DNA from: an uncultured Mycoplasmatota bacterium
GTDB lineage: Bacteria > Bacillota_I > Bacilli_A > RF39 > UBA660
Reading direction: 5' to 3'
Assembly: GCA_948472605.1 (NCBI GenBank)
Contig: CAOKUH010000100.1
Location: 1-5,010 of the forward strand
Length of the DNA: 5,010 nt
Shown here: one piece after another, positions 1-4,856 of the stretch
How positions within the stretch are numbered: the first letter of the stretch is position 1
How the letters are laid out: every line of letters starts with the position of its first letter
Position numbers and translations under genes: made by a program
The notes under the pieces: model-generated
The model's input: the letters and a program-made list of their open reading frames with translations, nothing else
Databases searched by the model: none
Told to the model about the DNA's origin: nothing

Positions 1-582
1 TCAGAAAATGCAGATTTTATTGCAAGTCAGCAAAGTTTAAAAGGAAGAGAAAGATTTATATCGACTACTACAGATATTACTATAGTTGCTGAATATACAG
101 ATTTAGATTTAAATAGAAACATTTCTGGAAGCATATATGTTTTAAGAGTTAAACCAGAAGATGCTTATAGAATAATAAGTCCAGTAGGTTTAAAGGAATT
201 TTTTGGAACAGAAGAAGATCATGATGAAAATGAATATTTAATTCCAGATTTTATAGCACCCGAAGAAGTAATAAAAGAGTTTGAGTATAATGACTATATA
301 GGAGTTTATGAATTTTTAAAAAATGAAATAGGATTAGATATTGAAAAATCAGATATTAGTTTGAAAGACGATATTAATGAACAACCAGAACTTTCTGATA
401 AATATTTGGATTATATAAGAAGAATGAATGGGATAAGTAATAAATATTGGGAAGATACATATGGAGGAAATAGTAGTAATTTTCAGGAAATGACTAGAAT
501 TATAAATAATGGAAAAGGAAATACTGTTTTGGAAAGAATGATTAATGGATTATTTGATCCACATGATGATGATCCAAGATAG
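1..582 (+). CDS. ADP-ribosyltransferase-like toxin (enterotoxin A-like fold), C-terminal part
   Basis: The reading frame is open from base 1 to a TAG at 580-582 and encodes 193 residues; the start lies left of the window. Seen: RFISTTTDITIVAEY at residues 18-32 resembles the STS-type strand of the ADP-ribosyltransferase fold. It is followed by a hydrophobic strand (SIYVLRV, 44-50) and E76-N-E78 with Y-L-I-P after it. This order matches the cholera/heat-labile enterotoxin A chain, where an ExE pair holds the catalytic glutamate just before a strand containing IP. Known: such enzymes move ADP-ribose from NAD to a target protein. Inferred: a secreted or delivered toxin or effector; the N-terminal part with the NAD-binding arginine and any signal peptide is not visible. 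The tail is acidic and ends DPHDDDPR. It sits on the tmRNA side of the likely insertion junction. Residue-level resemblance was judged by eye, so the family call is moderate. Confidence 0.6.
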   Translation, partial: SENADFIASQQSLKGRERFISTTTDITIVAEYTDLDLNRNISGSIYVLRVKPEDAYRIISPVGLKEFFGTEEDHDENEYLIPDFIAPEEVIKEFEYNDYIGVYEFLKNEIGLDIEKSDISLKDDINEQPELSDKYLDYIRRMNGISNKYWEDTYGGNSSNFQEMTRIINNGKGNTVLERMINGLFDPHDDDPR

Positions 583-609
583 GAAAATATTTACTTGTGA
601 AAAAAAAAG

Positions 610-649
610 AAGTATTGTATAATATTAAATAGTATATACAATACTTTTT
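610..649 (+). terminator. Intrinsic terminator of the ADP-ribosyltransferase-like gene
   Basis: A perfect 12-bp inverted repeat (arms 610-621 and 635-646, 13-nt loop) runs into TTTTT at 645-649, 28 bases after the stop codon. The stem is almost all A-T, so it may be leaky. The palindrome also overlaps the probable tmRNA promoter. Confidence 0.6.
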
Positions 650-658
650 GCATATACT
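615..658 (+). promoter_or_regulatory. Probable tmRNA promoter region
   Basis: Two readings are possible. TTGTAT (615-620), 16 bases, then TACAAT (637-642) would start transcription near 649 and leave a leader of about 20 nt to be removed by RNase P. Alternatively TATACT at 653-658 acts as the -10 with a poor -35, starting within a few bases of the mature 5' end at 669. The sequence does not decide between them. Confidence 0.4.
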
Positions 659-762
659 ATTTAAATATGGGGGTGTATTTGGTTTCGACAGTAATTTAGA
701 AGGATAAATAGCGAGTAGTGGAGATGCCTGGCCACTATAAAAGGCATACAATAAATATAAAC

Positions 763-795
763 GCTGATAATAAAGAATTAGCATTCGCTGCCTAA
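763..795 (+). other. tmRNA tag-peptide reading frame (ADNKELAFAA)
   Basis: The internal message of the tmRNA reads GCT GAT AAT AAA GAA TTA GCA TTC GCT GCC TAA. GCT at 763 is the probable resume codon because it starts a 10-residue tag of normal length that ends in the double alanine recognised by ClpXP-type proteases. The frame is also open upstream, so the resume codon is inferred from tag length and alanine preference. The C-terminus AFAA departs from the very common ALAA. Confidence 0.85.
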
Positions 796-994
796 GCCAG
801 CGACGTCTTACTTTTGCAACCTACGGCTTAAGATAAGGCGACGATTAGTAGGAAACGAAGTTAGTATATTCTCTTTATACTAATGGGATTTTTTAAGAGA
901 TACTTTAAATAAACTTTGTTTATTAGGAATATTTAAAGGAATTTTTATAATAAACTGCACTCGGAGAAGTTTATTTGGAAGAATTATTGGACGT

Positions 995-1020
995 GAGTTC
1001 AACTCTCACCACCTCCACCA
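995..1020 (+). other. Probable attachment site (attL) in the 3' end of ssrA
   Basis: The T arm and acceptor 3' strand of ssrA are a classic target for tyrosine-recombinase islands. Here a tyrosine recombinase gene and repeat-rich DNA follow at once, while the tmRNA remains complete. The core cannot be delimited because the matching copy at the other end of the element is not in the window. The boundaries given are the T arm to CCA and are an inference. Confidence 0.45.
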
Positions 1021-1025
1021 AGCAA

Positions 1026-1055
1026 GGCACAAAATTAACCGTTTTGTGTCTTTTT
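1026..1055 (+). terminator. Intrinsic terminator of ssrA
   Basis: GGCACAAAA (1026-1034) pairs with TTTTGTGTC (1042-1050), 9 bp with one G-U, followed by TTTTT (1051-1055). It begins 5 bases after the encoded CCA. If the element inserts at the ssrA end, this terminator belongs to the element and replaces the host's original one. Confidence 0.85.
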
Positions 1056-1154
1056 CTATTTTTATGTGCCACTAAACAAATGCTTATAAATAGCCACTTT
1101 TAATAGCTATTCTATTTTGTATCACTTTGTGATTTTTTGTGAATTTTTACATTT

Positions 1155-1176
1155 TTGTCAACAATTTAGTCAACAA
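1155..1176 (+). repeat. Tandem GTCAACAA motifs, candidate integrase arm sites
   Basis: GTCAACAA occurs at 1157-1164 and again at 1169-1176, a 12-bp period in the same orientation. The same 7-mer GTCAACA recurs in both arms of the inverted repeat at 1250-1283. Tyrosine recombinases with an AP2-like N-terminal arm domain bind short direct repeats near their attachment site, and this integrase has such a domain. Assignment is inference from position and repetition. Confidence 0.5.
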
Positions 1177-1249
1177 AAAATACCATTTTTTTAAGACCAA
1201 AGTTCAACGCAAAGGATATATTCAAAAAGCCTTATAAATCAATAATTAC

Positions 1250-1283
1250 GAAAATTGTCAACAAATTGCTGTTGACAATTTTC
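1250..1283. repeat. Perfect 14-bp inverted repeat downstream of the integrase
   Basis: Arms 1250-1263 (GAAAATTGTCAACA) and 1270-1283 are exact reverse complements around a 6-base spacer. Each arm contains GTCAACA, the motif also found in tandem at 1157-1176. It starts 18 bases after the integrase stop codon. Read on the - strand it could fold as a hairpin, but it is followed by GTAATT, not a T run, so a binding-site role is favoured over a classical terminator. Confidence 0.6.
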
Positions 1284-1301
1284 ATATAGACTACTTATTT
1301 T

Positions 1302-2549
1302 TTATATTTCCATTTCATAATCAGGATAATCGAACTGCTGTCCATTATCATTTTGTCTAAAATTATCTTCTTGTTCATTTTCAAGCATTTTTGGCTCATT
1401 ACTAAATATCTCATTACTCATATAGTAGTTATTAACTTTCTCAAGTTCAGCATTTTTATATTTATGAAATACAGAAGTGTATATATTAAGGGTTACAGAA
1501 ACATCACTATGTCCCATAAGTCTTTGCAGAGCAACTGCTCTCATACCTGCTTCAATACATCTTGTTGCAAAAGTATGTCTTAAACTATGTGAAGTAACAT
1601 CATTTATACCAAGATTTCTACATATTCTTTGCAAAACGTGATTTACATTAGATGGGTCTGCATATCCACCAGCATTTGAAACAAATAATAAACCTTCTTT
1701 ATGTGTATCAGCAAGTCGTAGTTGCTGTATTATTTCACTTCTTATATTTTTAGGAATAGGGACATCTCTTATACCTGCTTTAGTTTTTGGGTCATCTCCA
1801 ATAAATAGTTTTCCATCTCCATCTTTTGTCATAGTTTTATTTATATGAATTAAGTTATGGTGTAAATCTACATCTTCTTTTTTTAAAGCTAAGGCTTCTC
1901 CAACTCTTAAGCCCATAAACATTTCAATAAAGAGTGCTGTTCTATAAGGCTCAAAATCAGTAGAGGAATTAACTAAATATCTTGTAAGTCTTTGTTGTTC
2001 TTCTAAATCTAAAGCACGAATTACTTTATCTTGTCTTGTACTTTTAGGAACAATAGTATCGTACATAGGATTAGCAAGTAAAAATCCTTTGTTCATAGCG
2101 TATCTAAAAGACTGTGTAAATTGTTCAATAATTTTTTTAATATATGAATTACTATAATAGGTTAAAGTGTTAAAATAGTCTTGTAATTCTTCAGCTGTTA
2201 TATTGTTAATATCTTTGTGTACAACTTCGCTTTTATCTATTACATTTAAAGTAGACTGTAACCTATTATAAGCTACTTTTCCTATTTGGTTTGTATCAAG
2301 TTTTCTTTGTCTAATAAGTTTCATTAACTCAAATAGGGGAATACTATTGTTTTTAATAAAAATCTCATTGCCTTTTTGATATTGTATTATTTTCAAATAT
2401 CTTTCGGCTTCTTCTTTAGTTTGAAAAGTTTTTCTAACTCGTTTTTCTTGTTTAGTTTCTGCGTCAATTATATTATATGAGGCTGTCCAATTTTTTCTTT
2501 CCTTATTATAATATACACTTCCAATTCCAGAATTCTTTTTTCTAGCTAT
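1302..2549 (-). CDS. int: Tyrosine recombinase / integrase, apparent ATA start
   Basis: Site-specific recombinase that would join and excise the element at ssrA. In a 415-residue numbering, residues 1-50 (ARKKNSGIGSVYYNKE, then NWTASYNI, then a TFQTKEEAERYL helix) form an AP2-like arm-binding domain. A core-binding SAM-like domain spans roughly 60-170. The catalytic domain has R215 (GLRVGEAL), K257 (PKTKAGIRDVP), H321 and R324 (HSLRH), H347 (GHSD) and nucleophile Y357 (NIYTSV), so all catalytic residues are present. The tail is acidic. Length fits the Tn916-like family. The start is odd: between the excisionase TAG and codon 52 there is no ATG, GTG, TTG or CTG. ATA at 2547-2549 sits exactly where family members have M-A-R-K, 11 nt after AAGGA. 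A TTG at 2394-2396 would drop the arm domain and has no ribosome site. Readthrough of the upstream TAG is another option. Confidence 0.9.
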   Translation of the reverse strand: MARKKNSGIGSVYYNKERKNWTASYNIIDAETKQEKRVRKTFQTKEEAERYLKIIQYQKGNEIFIKNNSIPLFELMKLIRQRKLDTNQIGKVAYNRLQSTLNVIDKSEVVHKDINNITAEELQDYFNTLTYYSNSYIKKIIEQFTQSFRYAMNKGFLLANPMYDTIVPKSTRQDKVIRALDLEEQQRLTRYLVNSSTDFEPYRTALFIEMFMGLRVGEALALKKEDVDLHHNLIHINKTMTKDGDGKLFIGDDPKTKAGIRDVPIPKNIRSEIIQQLRLADTHKEGLLFVSNAGGYADPSNVNHVLQRICRNLGINDVTSHSLRHTFATRCIEAGMRAVALQRLMGHSDVSVTLNIYTSVFHKYKNAELEKVNNYYMSNEIFSNEPKMLENEQEDNFRQNDNGQQFDYPDYEMEI

Positions 2550-2555
2550 GTTATT

Positions 2556-2828
2556 CTAAATCCTTTTTTGTGTTTTCCATAGAAGATATGAGATAAGAGA
2601 TATTTTCCAACACCTACCAATATTTATTGATGGAAAATCATCACGCTTAAAAATTGTATAAGCCATATTTTCGCCAATTTTTAAATCTTTAGCAATGTCT
2701 TGTACGGTTAAATTATTAAATGGATTTTGTACTTTTTTAATTGCTTCTATAATCATTAGTTCTTGCAATGTATATTTTCTATTATCTTTAGTATCAATTA
2801 CTTTTACATTTTCATTTATACTATTCAT
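2556..2828 (-). CDS. xis: Excisionase-like helix-turn-helix DNA-binding protein
   Basis: A 90-residue protein. Residues about 40-84 (LTVQDIAKDLKIGENMAYTIFKRDDFPSINIGRCWKIS is the region, key pieces LTVQDIAKDL, YTIFKRDDFP and IGRCWKI) match the MerR/excisionase-type winged helix-turn-helix, in which the helix pair is followed by a wing reading 'P-x-I-x-I-G-R-x-W-K/R-I'. Known: such proteins bend attachment-site DNA and steer the integrase toward excision. Context supports this: it is immediately upstream of the integrase. Its start is well set by AAAAGG 7 bases before ATG. Its TAG stop is in the same frame as the integrase and only two codons before the apparent integrase start. Residues 1-38 are not assigned; they include a helix-rich piece (LQELMIIEAIKKV). 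It could also act as a repressor. Confidence 0.8.
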   Translation of the reverse strand: MNSINENVKVIDTKDNRKYTLQELMIIEAIKKVQNPFNNLTVQDIAKDLKIGENMAYTIFKRDDFPSINIGRCWKISLISYLLWKTQKRI

Positions 2829-2839
2829 ATTTATACCTT

Positions 2840-3103
2840 TTATCTTTCATTATCATTAAAATTTGTATTTTTTGCTAAACATAAACCATCTATAAAAGCT
2901 TCTGCTTCGTTCCAAGTTTTAAAACAGTTTTTATTATCAACTGAATACCAGTCTTTGTTTGTATGTTCTTTTTTTACTAAAGCAATAGCTTTGTTATATG
3001 TATAATCACTGGAAATACTTAACATTAGTAGCTTTTTATCACTATCAGATAACATATATTCATTTAGTCCATCTATTCTTTTTTGAAGTTCGTATTTATT
3101 CAT
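2840..3103 (-). CDS. Hypothetical protein, 87 residues
   Basis: I do not recognise this protein. It is soluble-looking, with no signal peptide or membrane segment, and begins with a charged helix (NKYELQKRIDGLNEYML). The second half contains WYSVDNKNCFKTWNEAEAF. It is very likely translated: the ATG overlaps the stop of the upstream gene as ATGA (3100-3103), GGAG lies 7 bases before the ATG, and the stop at 2840-2842 is 11 bases before the excisionase ATG. The excisionase ribosome site begins within this stop codon. Its place between a DUF3846-like gene and xis suggests an accessory or regulatory role in the element, which is inference only. Confidence 0.75.
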   Translation of the reverse strand: MNKYELQKRIDGLNEYMLSDSDKKLLMLSISSDYTYNKAIALVKKEHTNKDWYSVDNKNCFKTWNEAEAFIDGLCLAKNTNFNDNER

Positions 3104-3645
3104 TTTTTATCTCCATTTCCTAATAGAGTAGATAAAGTCATTTCTATATTGAAAAGTAGGCTAATTAAAAACTTTTCAAAGTTAGAACTATTTGATTTAC
3201 TACTATTATCTCTTTCAATATCTCGTTCATAAACTTTTGTAAATTGTTGTTTAATAGGCTTTTTAGTAGGTGGTAAAGTAGTATTAGGAATTTTCTTAAT
3301 TAAATCTTGTGAATACCATATAATATCTTCTTGTGATAATCCTTTGAATTCTCTTTGCTTTTTATCTATATCAACAAGTATTAAATCTCCATAAATACTG
3401 CTAAATGTTAAAATAATATTTGATTTTGTGTTAGGTATTGCTTTTCTGTTGTTACAGATAATATAAAGATTTTCATAGGGAATAATCTCAAGTTTTCTTT
3501 TTACAATAGCTTTCTTTAGTTTGAATACATTATCAATAATTTTAGTTTCAGGTGGTTGTCCTGTCTTTTTATATAAAACTCTAATAGGTGTAGTATTTCT
3601 TGATTTTTCAACAATTTTATTTTCATATTTCTTTTTATTTTTCAT
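3100..3645 (-). CDS. DUF3846-like protein of unknown function
   Basis: A 181-residue protein. Residues about 20-110 resemble DUF3846, a small domain common on plasmids and integrative elements of gut bacteria. The order is IRVLYKKTGQPPET (21-34), a K-I-I-D-N turn (35-39), an amphipathic helix, LEIIPYENLYIICNN (52-66) where the family has 'I-E-x-x-P-L ... I-C-N-E', and YGDLILVDID (85-94). The function of the domain is not established. Residues 110-155 are a basic, proline-containing linker (PPTKKP), and the end (FEKFLISLLFNIEMTLSTLL) is an amphipathic helix rather than a clear membrane span. The start ATG overlaps the previous TAA by one base (TAATG), with AAAGGTGG about 9 bases upstream, so translation is probably coupled to the sigma-like gene. 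Family match made by eye. Confidence 0.7.
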   Translation of the reverse strand: MKNKKKYENKIVEKSRNTTPIRVLYKKTGQPPETKIIDNVFKLKKAIVKRKLEIIPYENLYIICNNRKAIPNTKSNIILTFSSIYGDLILVDIDKKQREFKGLSQEDIIWYSQDLIKKIPNTTLPPTKKPIKQQFTKVYERDIERDNSSKSNSSNFEKFLISLLFNIEMTLSTLLGNGDKK

Positions 3646-4034
3646 TAACTTTGACCACCTTTCTTAATAAGTGTGATTTTGTTTAAGGTGGTTAAATTGT
3701 TTTTAAAATGCGTTATTGCTTTATTTCTTAAAGTGATAACTTCTTTTTTCTGCAATTTTAATCTTCTGCAAATGTCATTTAATCTAGCATTTTCAATATA
3801 TGATAAGTACAGCACTTTTCTTTCAAGCAATGGAACAAGTTTCATTGCTAAATAGTTAGTTTCATTAGAGAAAATATTTTCAAGATGGTTAATATCTACA
3901 TCAAGATTATCAGCTTCGCTCATAAGTTTTTGTGAATAATTTTCCATAACTATTTTTCTAACTTCTTCGTTAGGTAATTGAATATCTTTTGAAAGTTTTG
4001 CTAAATCAGTTTTAACTATTTTTTGATTTTTCAT
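3645..4034 (-). CDS. Small sigma-region-4-like helix-turn-helix regulator
   Basis: A 129-residue protein and first gene of the operon. Residues about 62-111 look like sigma-70 region 4: a packing helix (LVPLLERKVLYLSYIENA), then the helix-turn-helix LNDICRRLKLQKKEVITLRN with the pattern 'I-x-x-x-L-x-x-x-x-x-x-V-x-x-x-x-x-x-A'. No region 2 for -10 recognition is visible in the first 60 residues, so it is not an ordinary complete sigma factor. Short proteins of this type are common in Tn916-like and phage-like elements and act as activators or partial sigma factors. Start support: AAAGGAG at 4045-4051 lies 10 bases before the ATG. It overlaps the next gene by one base. The leader upstream carries a 16-bp palindrome and three phased repeats, suggesting that expression of the operon is controlled here. 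Confidence 0.75.
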   Translation of the reverse strand: MKNQKIVKTDLAKLSKDIQLPNEEVRKIVMENYSQKLMSEADNLDVDINHLENIFSNETNYLAMKLVPLLERKVLYLSYIENARLNDICRRLKLQKKEVITLRNKAITHFKNNLTTLNKITLIKKGGQS

Positions 4035-4058
4035 TTTTGAAATCTCCTTTTAAAAATT

Positions 4059-4074
4059 TGATTTCTAGAAATCA
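4059..4074. promoter_or_regulatory. 16-bp perfect palindrome in the operon leader
   Basis: TGATTTCTAGAAATCA is its own reverse complement and ends 7 bases before the AAAGGAG ribosome site of the sigma-like gene. Candidate operator for a dimeric regulator; a short 8-bp palindrome GTTCGAAC follows at 4080-4087. Confidence 0.5.
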
Positions 4075-4126
4075 TAGTCGTTCGAACTGATTTTAGTGTA
4101 ACACGGTATTAGACTTACAAAGGTAA

Positions 4127-4156
4127 AATATATCAAAGTATCTCAAAGTGGTTCAA
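4127..4156 (-). promoter_or_regulatory. Candidate promoter of the sigma-like/xis/int operon
   Basis: On the - strand TTGAAC (4156-4151), 18 bases, then TATATT (4132-4127). Transcription would begin near 4120 and leave a leader of about 85 nt before the ATG at 4034. The -35 and spacer coincide with the three 10-bp-spaced repeats. A second, weaker option is TTGTAA (4120-4115) with TAAAAT (4095-4090) at a 19-base spacing. Confidence 0.4.
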
Positions 4157-4160
4157 GTGT
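4133..4160 (+). repeat. Three direct repeats phased at exactly 10 bp
   Basis: TCAAAGTA (4133), TCAAAGTG (4143) and TCAAGTGT (4153) begin 10 bases apart, one helical turn, so they face the same side of the DNA. They overlap the candidate operon promoter. Likely binding sites for a multimeric regulator; which one is unknown. Confidence 0.5.
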
Positions 4161-4178
4161 AAAGCTGTTTTACTTAAC

Positions 4179-4216
4179 AAAAAAATAACTGCTAATTTTA
4201 TTTTTAGCAGTTATTT
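4179..4216 (-). terminator. Intrinsic terminator of the Spo0A-like gene
   Basis: Arms 4204-4216 and 4183-4195 pair perfectly over 13 bp (AAATAACTGCTAA and its complement) with an 8-base loop. On the - strand the hairpin is followed by a T run (4185-4179). Most of the TAA stop codon lies in the stem, so termination directly follows the gene and separates it from the operon below. Confidence 0.85.
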
Positions 4217-4580
4217 AATCATTATATCTTAATGCAACAATATTAATAAAATTGCTTGGGGAAAGATAGTAAGTGTCAAACTCTAAATCTAAATACTTTT
4301 TAAAGTTTCTTTTGGCTTTTGAATAGTCAATTCTATATAAAGCGTTCTTAATATTGGTTTTTATATTTTTTAATTCGTAATGCTTCTCACTAATAAATAA
4401 TCCTAATACTTCTTTATAGGAATAATCATATAAATTATTAGAAATGATGTATTCTATCAATTCTTTTAAATAAATTGTACCTTTACTACTAGGACATAGA
4501 CCTAATTCAAAAAGCATAGCATAAAGGGAATATGAAACTTTTACTTTATCTTTAGTACAAGTATCATATACACTTTTCAT
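4215..4580 (-). CDS. Free-standing Spo0A C-terminal-like DNA-binding protein
   Basis: A 121-residue protein. Residues about 18-119 resemble the C-terminal effector domain of Spo0A, the sporulation master regulator, in this order: LYAMLFELGLCPSSKGTIYL (19-38, compare 'I-H-E-I-G-V-P-A-H-I-K-G-Y-L-Y-L'), ELIEYII, a K-E-V-L turn, the helix-turn-helix part (SEKHYELKNIKTNIKNALYR, 64-83), and the closing SPSNFINIVALRY (107-119, compare 'P-T-N-S-E-F-I-A-M-V-A'). The phosphoacceptor receiver domain that normally precedes this domain is absent, and the ATG is well placed after AAAGGA with 8 bases between. It would therefore bind DNA without phosphorelay control. Inferred role: transcriptional regulator of the element, possibly of its own promoter. 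It has its own promoter and terminator. Whether it binds Spo0A boxes cannot be read from sequence. Confidence 0.75.
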   Translation of the reverse strand: MKSVYDTCTKDKVKVSYSLYAMLFELGLCPSSKGTIYLKELIEYIISNNLYDYSYKEVLGLFISEKHYELKNIKTNIKNALYRIDYSKAKRNFKKYLDLEFDTYYLSPSNFINIVALRYND

Positions 4581-4619
4581 ATACTATCCTTTCTATTAGT
4601 TTAATAACTTTATAGATAT

Positions 4620-4648
4620 ATTATATCTTGATTATGTAAACTATTCAA
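4620..4648 (-). promoter_or_regulatory. Promoter of the Spo0A-like gene
   Basis: On the - strand TTGAAT (4648-4643), 17 bases, then a perfect TATAAT (4625-4620). The predicted start is near 4613, giving a leader of about 33 nt with AAAGGA 8 bases before the ATG. Two GTTGCA-type dyads lie directly upstream. Confidence 0.75.
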
Positions 4649-4659
4649 AAGATAGTAAA

Positions 4660-4676
4660 GTTGCATATAATGCAAC
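4660..4676. promoter_or_regulatory. GTTGCA-N5-TGCAAC dyad, copy 1
   Basis: GTTGCATATAATGCAAC has perfect 7-bp arms around ATA. Its centre (4668) is about 55 bases upstream of the predicted Spo0A-like transcription start and 21 bases (two helical turns) from copy 2, a geometry typical of paired operator sites. Confidence 0.65.
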
Positions 4677-4680
4677 AATA

Positions 4681-4697
4681 ATTGCACGAAGTGCAAC
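4681..4697. promoter_or_regulatory. GTTGCA-N5-TGCAAC dyad, copy 2
   Basis: ATTGCACGAAGTGCAAC has 6-bp arms (TTGCAC/GTGCAA) around GAA; only the first base departs from the other copies. Adjacent to copy 1 with a 4-base gap. Confidence 0.65.
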
Positions 4698-4782
4698 TTT
4701 TATATTAAAAATAAGCATTTTTCAAGTGATTTTATATCAAAAATGAACTATAAATGACAAAAAATAACAAAAAGCATAAAAT

Positions 4783-4799
4783 GTTGCACGATATGCAAC
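4783..4799. promoter_or_regulatory. GTTGCA-N5-TGCAAC dyad, copy 3
   Basis: GTTGCACGATATGCAAC, with one further paired base each side (TGTTGCA/TGCAACA, 4782-4800). Its centre is 102 bases from copy 2, close to the - strand terminator, which would suit DNA looping by a common regulator. Confidence 0.6.
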
Positions 4800-4822
4800 A
4801 CTTAAAATATATATGAACATAG

Positions 4823-4846
4823 AAAAAGGAGATTACTGAAATCTCC
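4823..4846 (-). terminator. Intrinsic terminator of a short - strand transcript
   Basis: GGAGATT (4834-4828 as read on the + strand left arm) pairs with AATCTCC (4840-4846) around a 5-base loop; on the - strand it is followed by TTTTT (4827-4823). It ends a transcript coming from the right side of the window, 10 bases after the TAA at 4857-4859. Confidence 0.7.
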
Positions 4847-4856
4847 CCATCTAGTC

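Larger units (their letters stand above)
669..1020 (+). ncRNA. ssrA: Transfer-messenger RNA (tmRNA)
   Basis: This 352-nt RNA rescues stalled ribosomes: it enters the A site as an alanyl-tRNA mimic, replaces the broken mRNA and adds a degradation tag, working with SmpB. The 5' GGGGGUG (669-675) pairs with CACCUCC (1010-1016) as the acceptor stem with one G-U pair, followed by A and an encoded CCA. The conserved GGUUUCGACAG D-loop block lies at 681-691. The T arm is GUGAG-UUCAACU-CUCAC, ending at 1009. A first pseudoknot is visible: UAGUGG (716-721) with CCACUA (732-737), and AUGCCU (724-729) with AGGCAU (742-747). It is the one-piece type, not circularly permuted. The gene appears intact even though a mobile element probably abuts its 3' end. 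Confidence 0.97.
1056..1301. other. Gene-free recombination region between ssrA and the integrase
   Basis: These 246 bases hold no convincing gene. They contain a weak hairpin with a T run (ATCAC-TTT-GTGAT-TTTTT, 1121-1138), a tandem pair of GTCAACAA motifs and the large inverted repeat listed separately. The position between attachment site and integrase fits an integrase and excisionase arm-binding region. Confidence 0.5.

Noticed and set aside
542..784. - strand frame across the terminator and start of the tmRNA
   Set aside because: It is antisense to the toxin-like gene end and a certain tmRNA, with low-complexity aromatic-rich translation.
1121..1138. Hairpin ATCAC-TTT-GTGAT followed by T run as a terminator
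   Set aside because: The stem is only 5 bp and there is no gene for it to end beyond ssrA, which already has a stronger terminator; mentioned only as part of the intergenic region.
1353..1583. + strand frames opposite the integrase and, similarly, at 2763-3005 and 3673-3855
   Set aside because: Each is antisense to a well-supported - strand gene, rich in Phe and Ile from A-rich complementary codons, and lacks a ribosome site.
4783..4799. GTTGCA dyads as a CRISPR-like array or origin iterons
   Set aside because: The copies are self-symmetric, spacings are irregular (21 and 102 bp), and there is no replication or Cas gene nearby; operators fit better.
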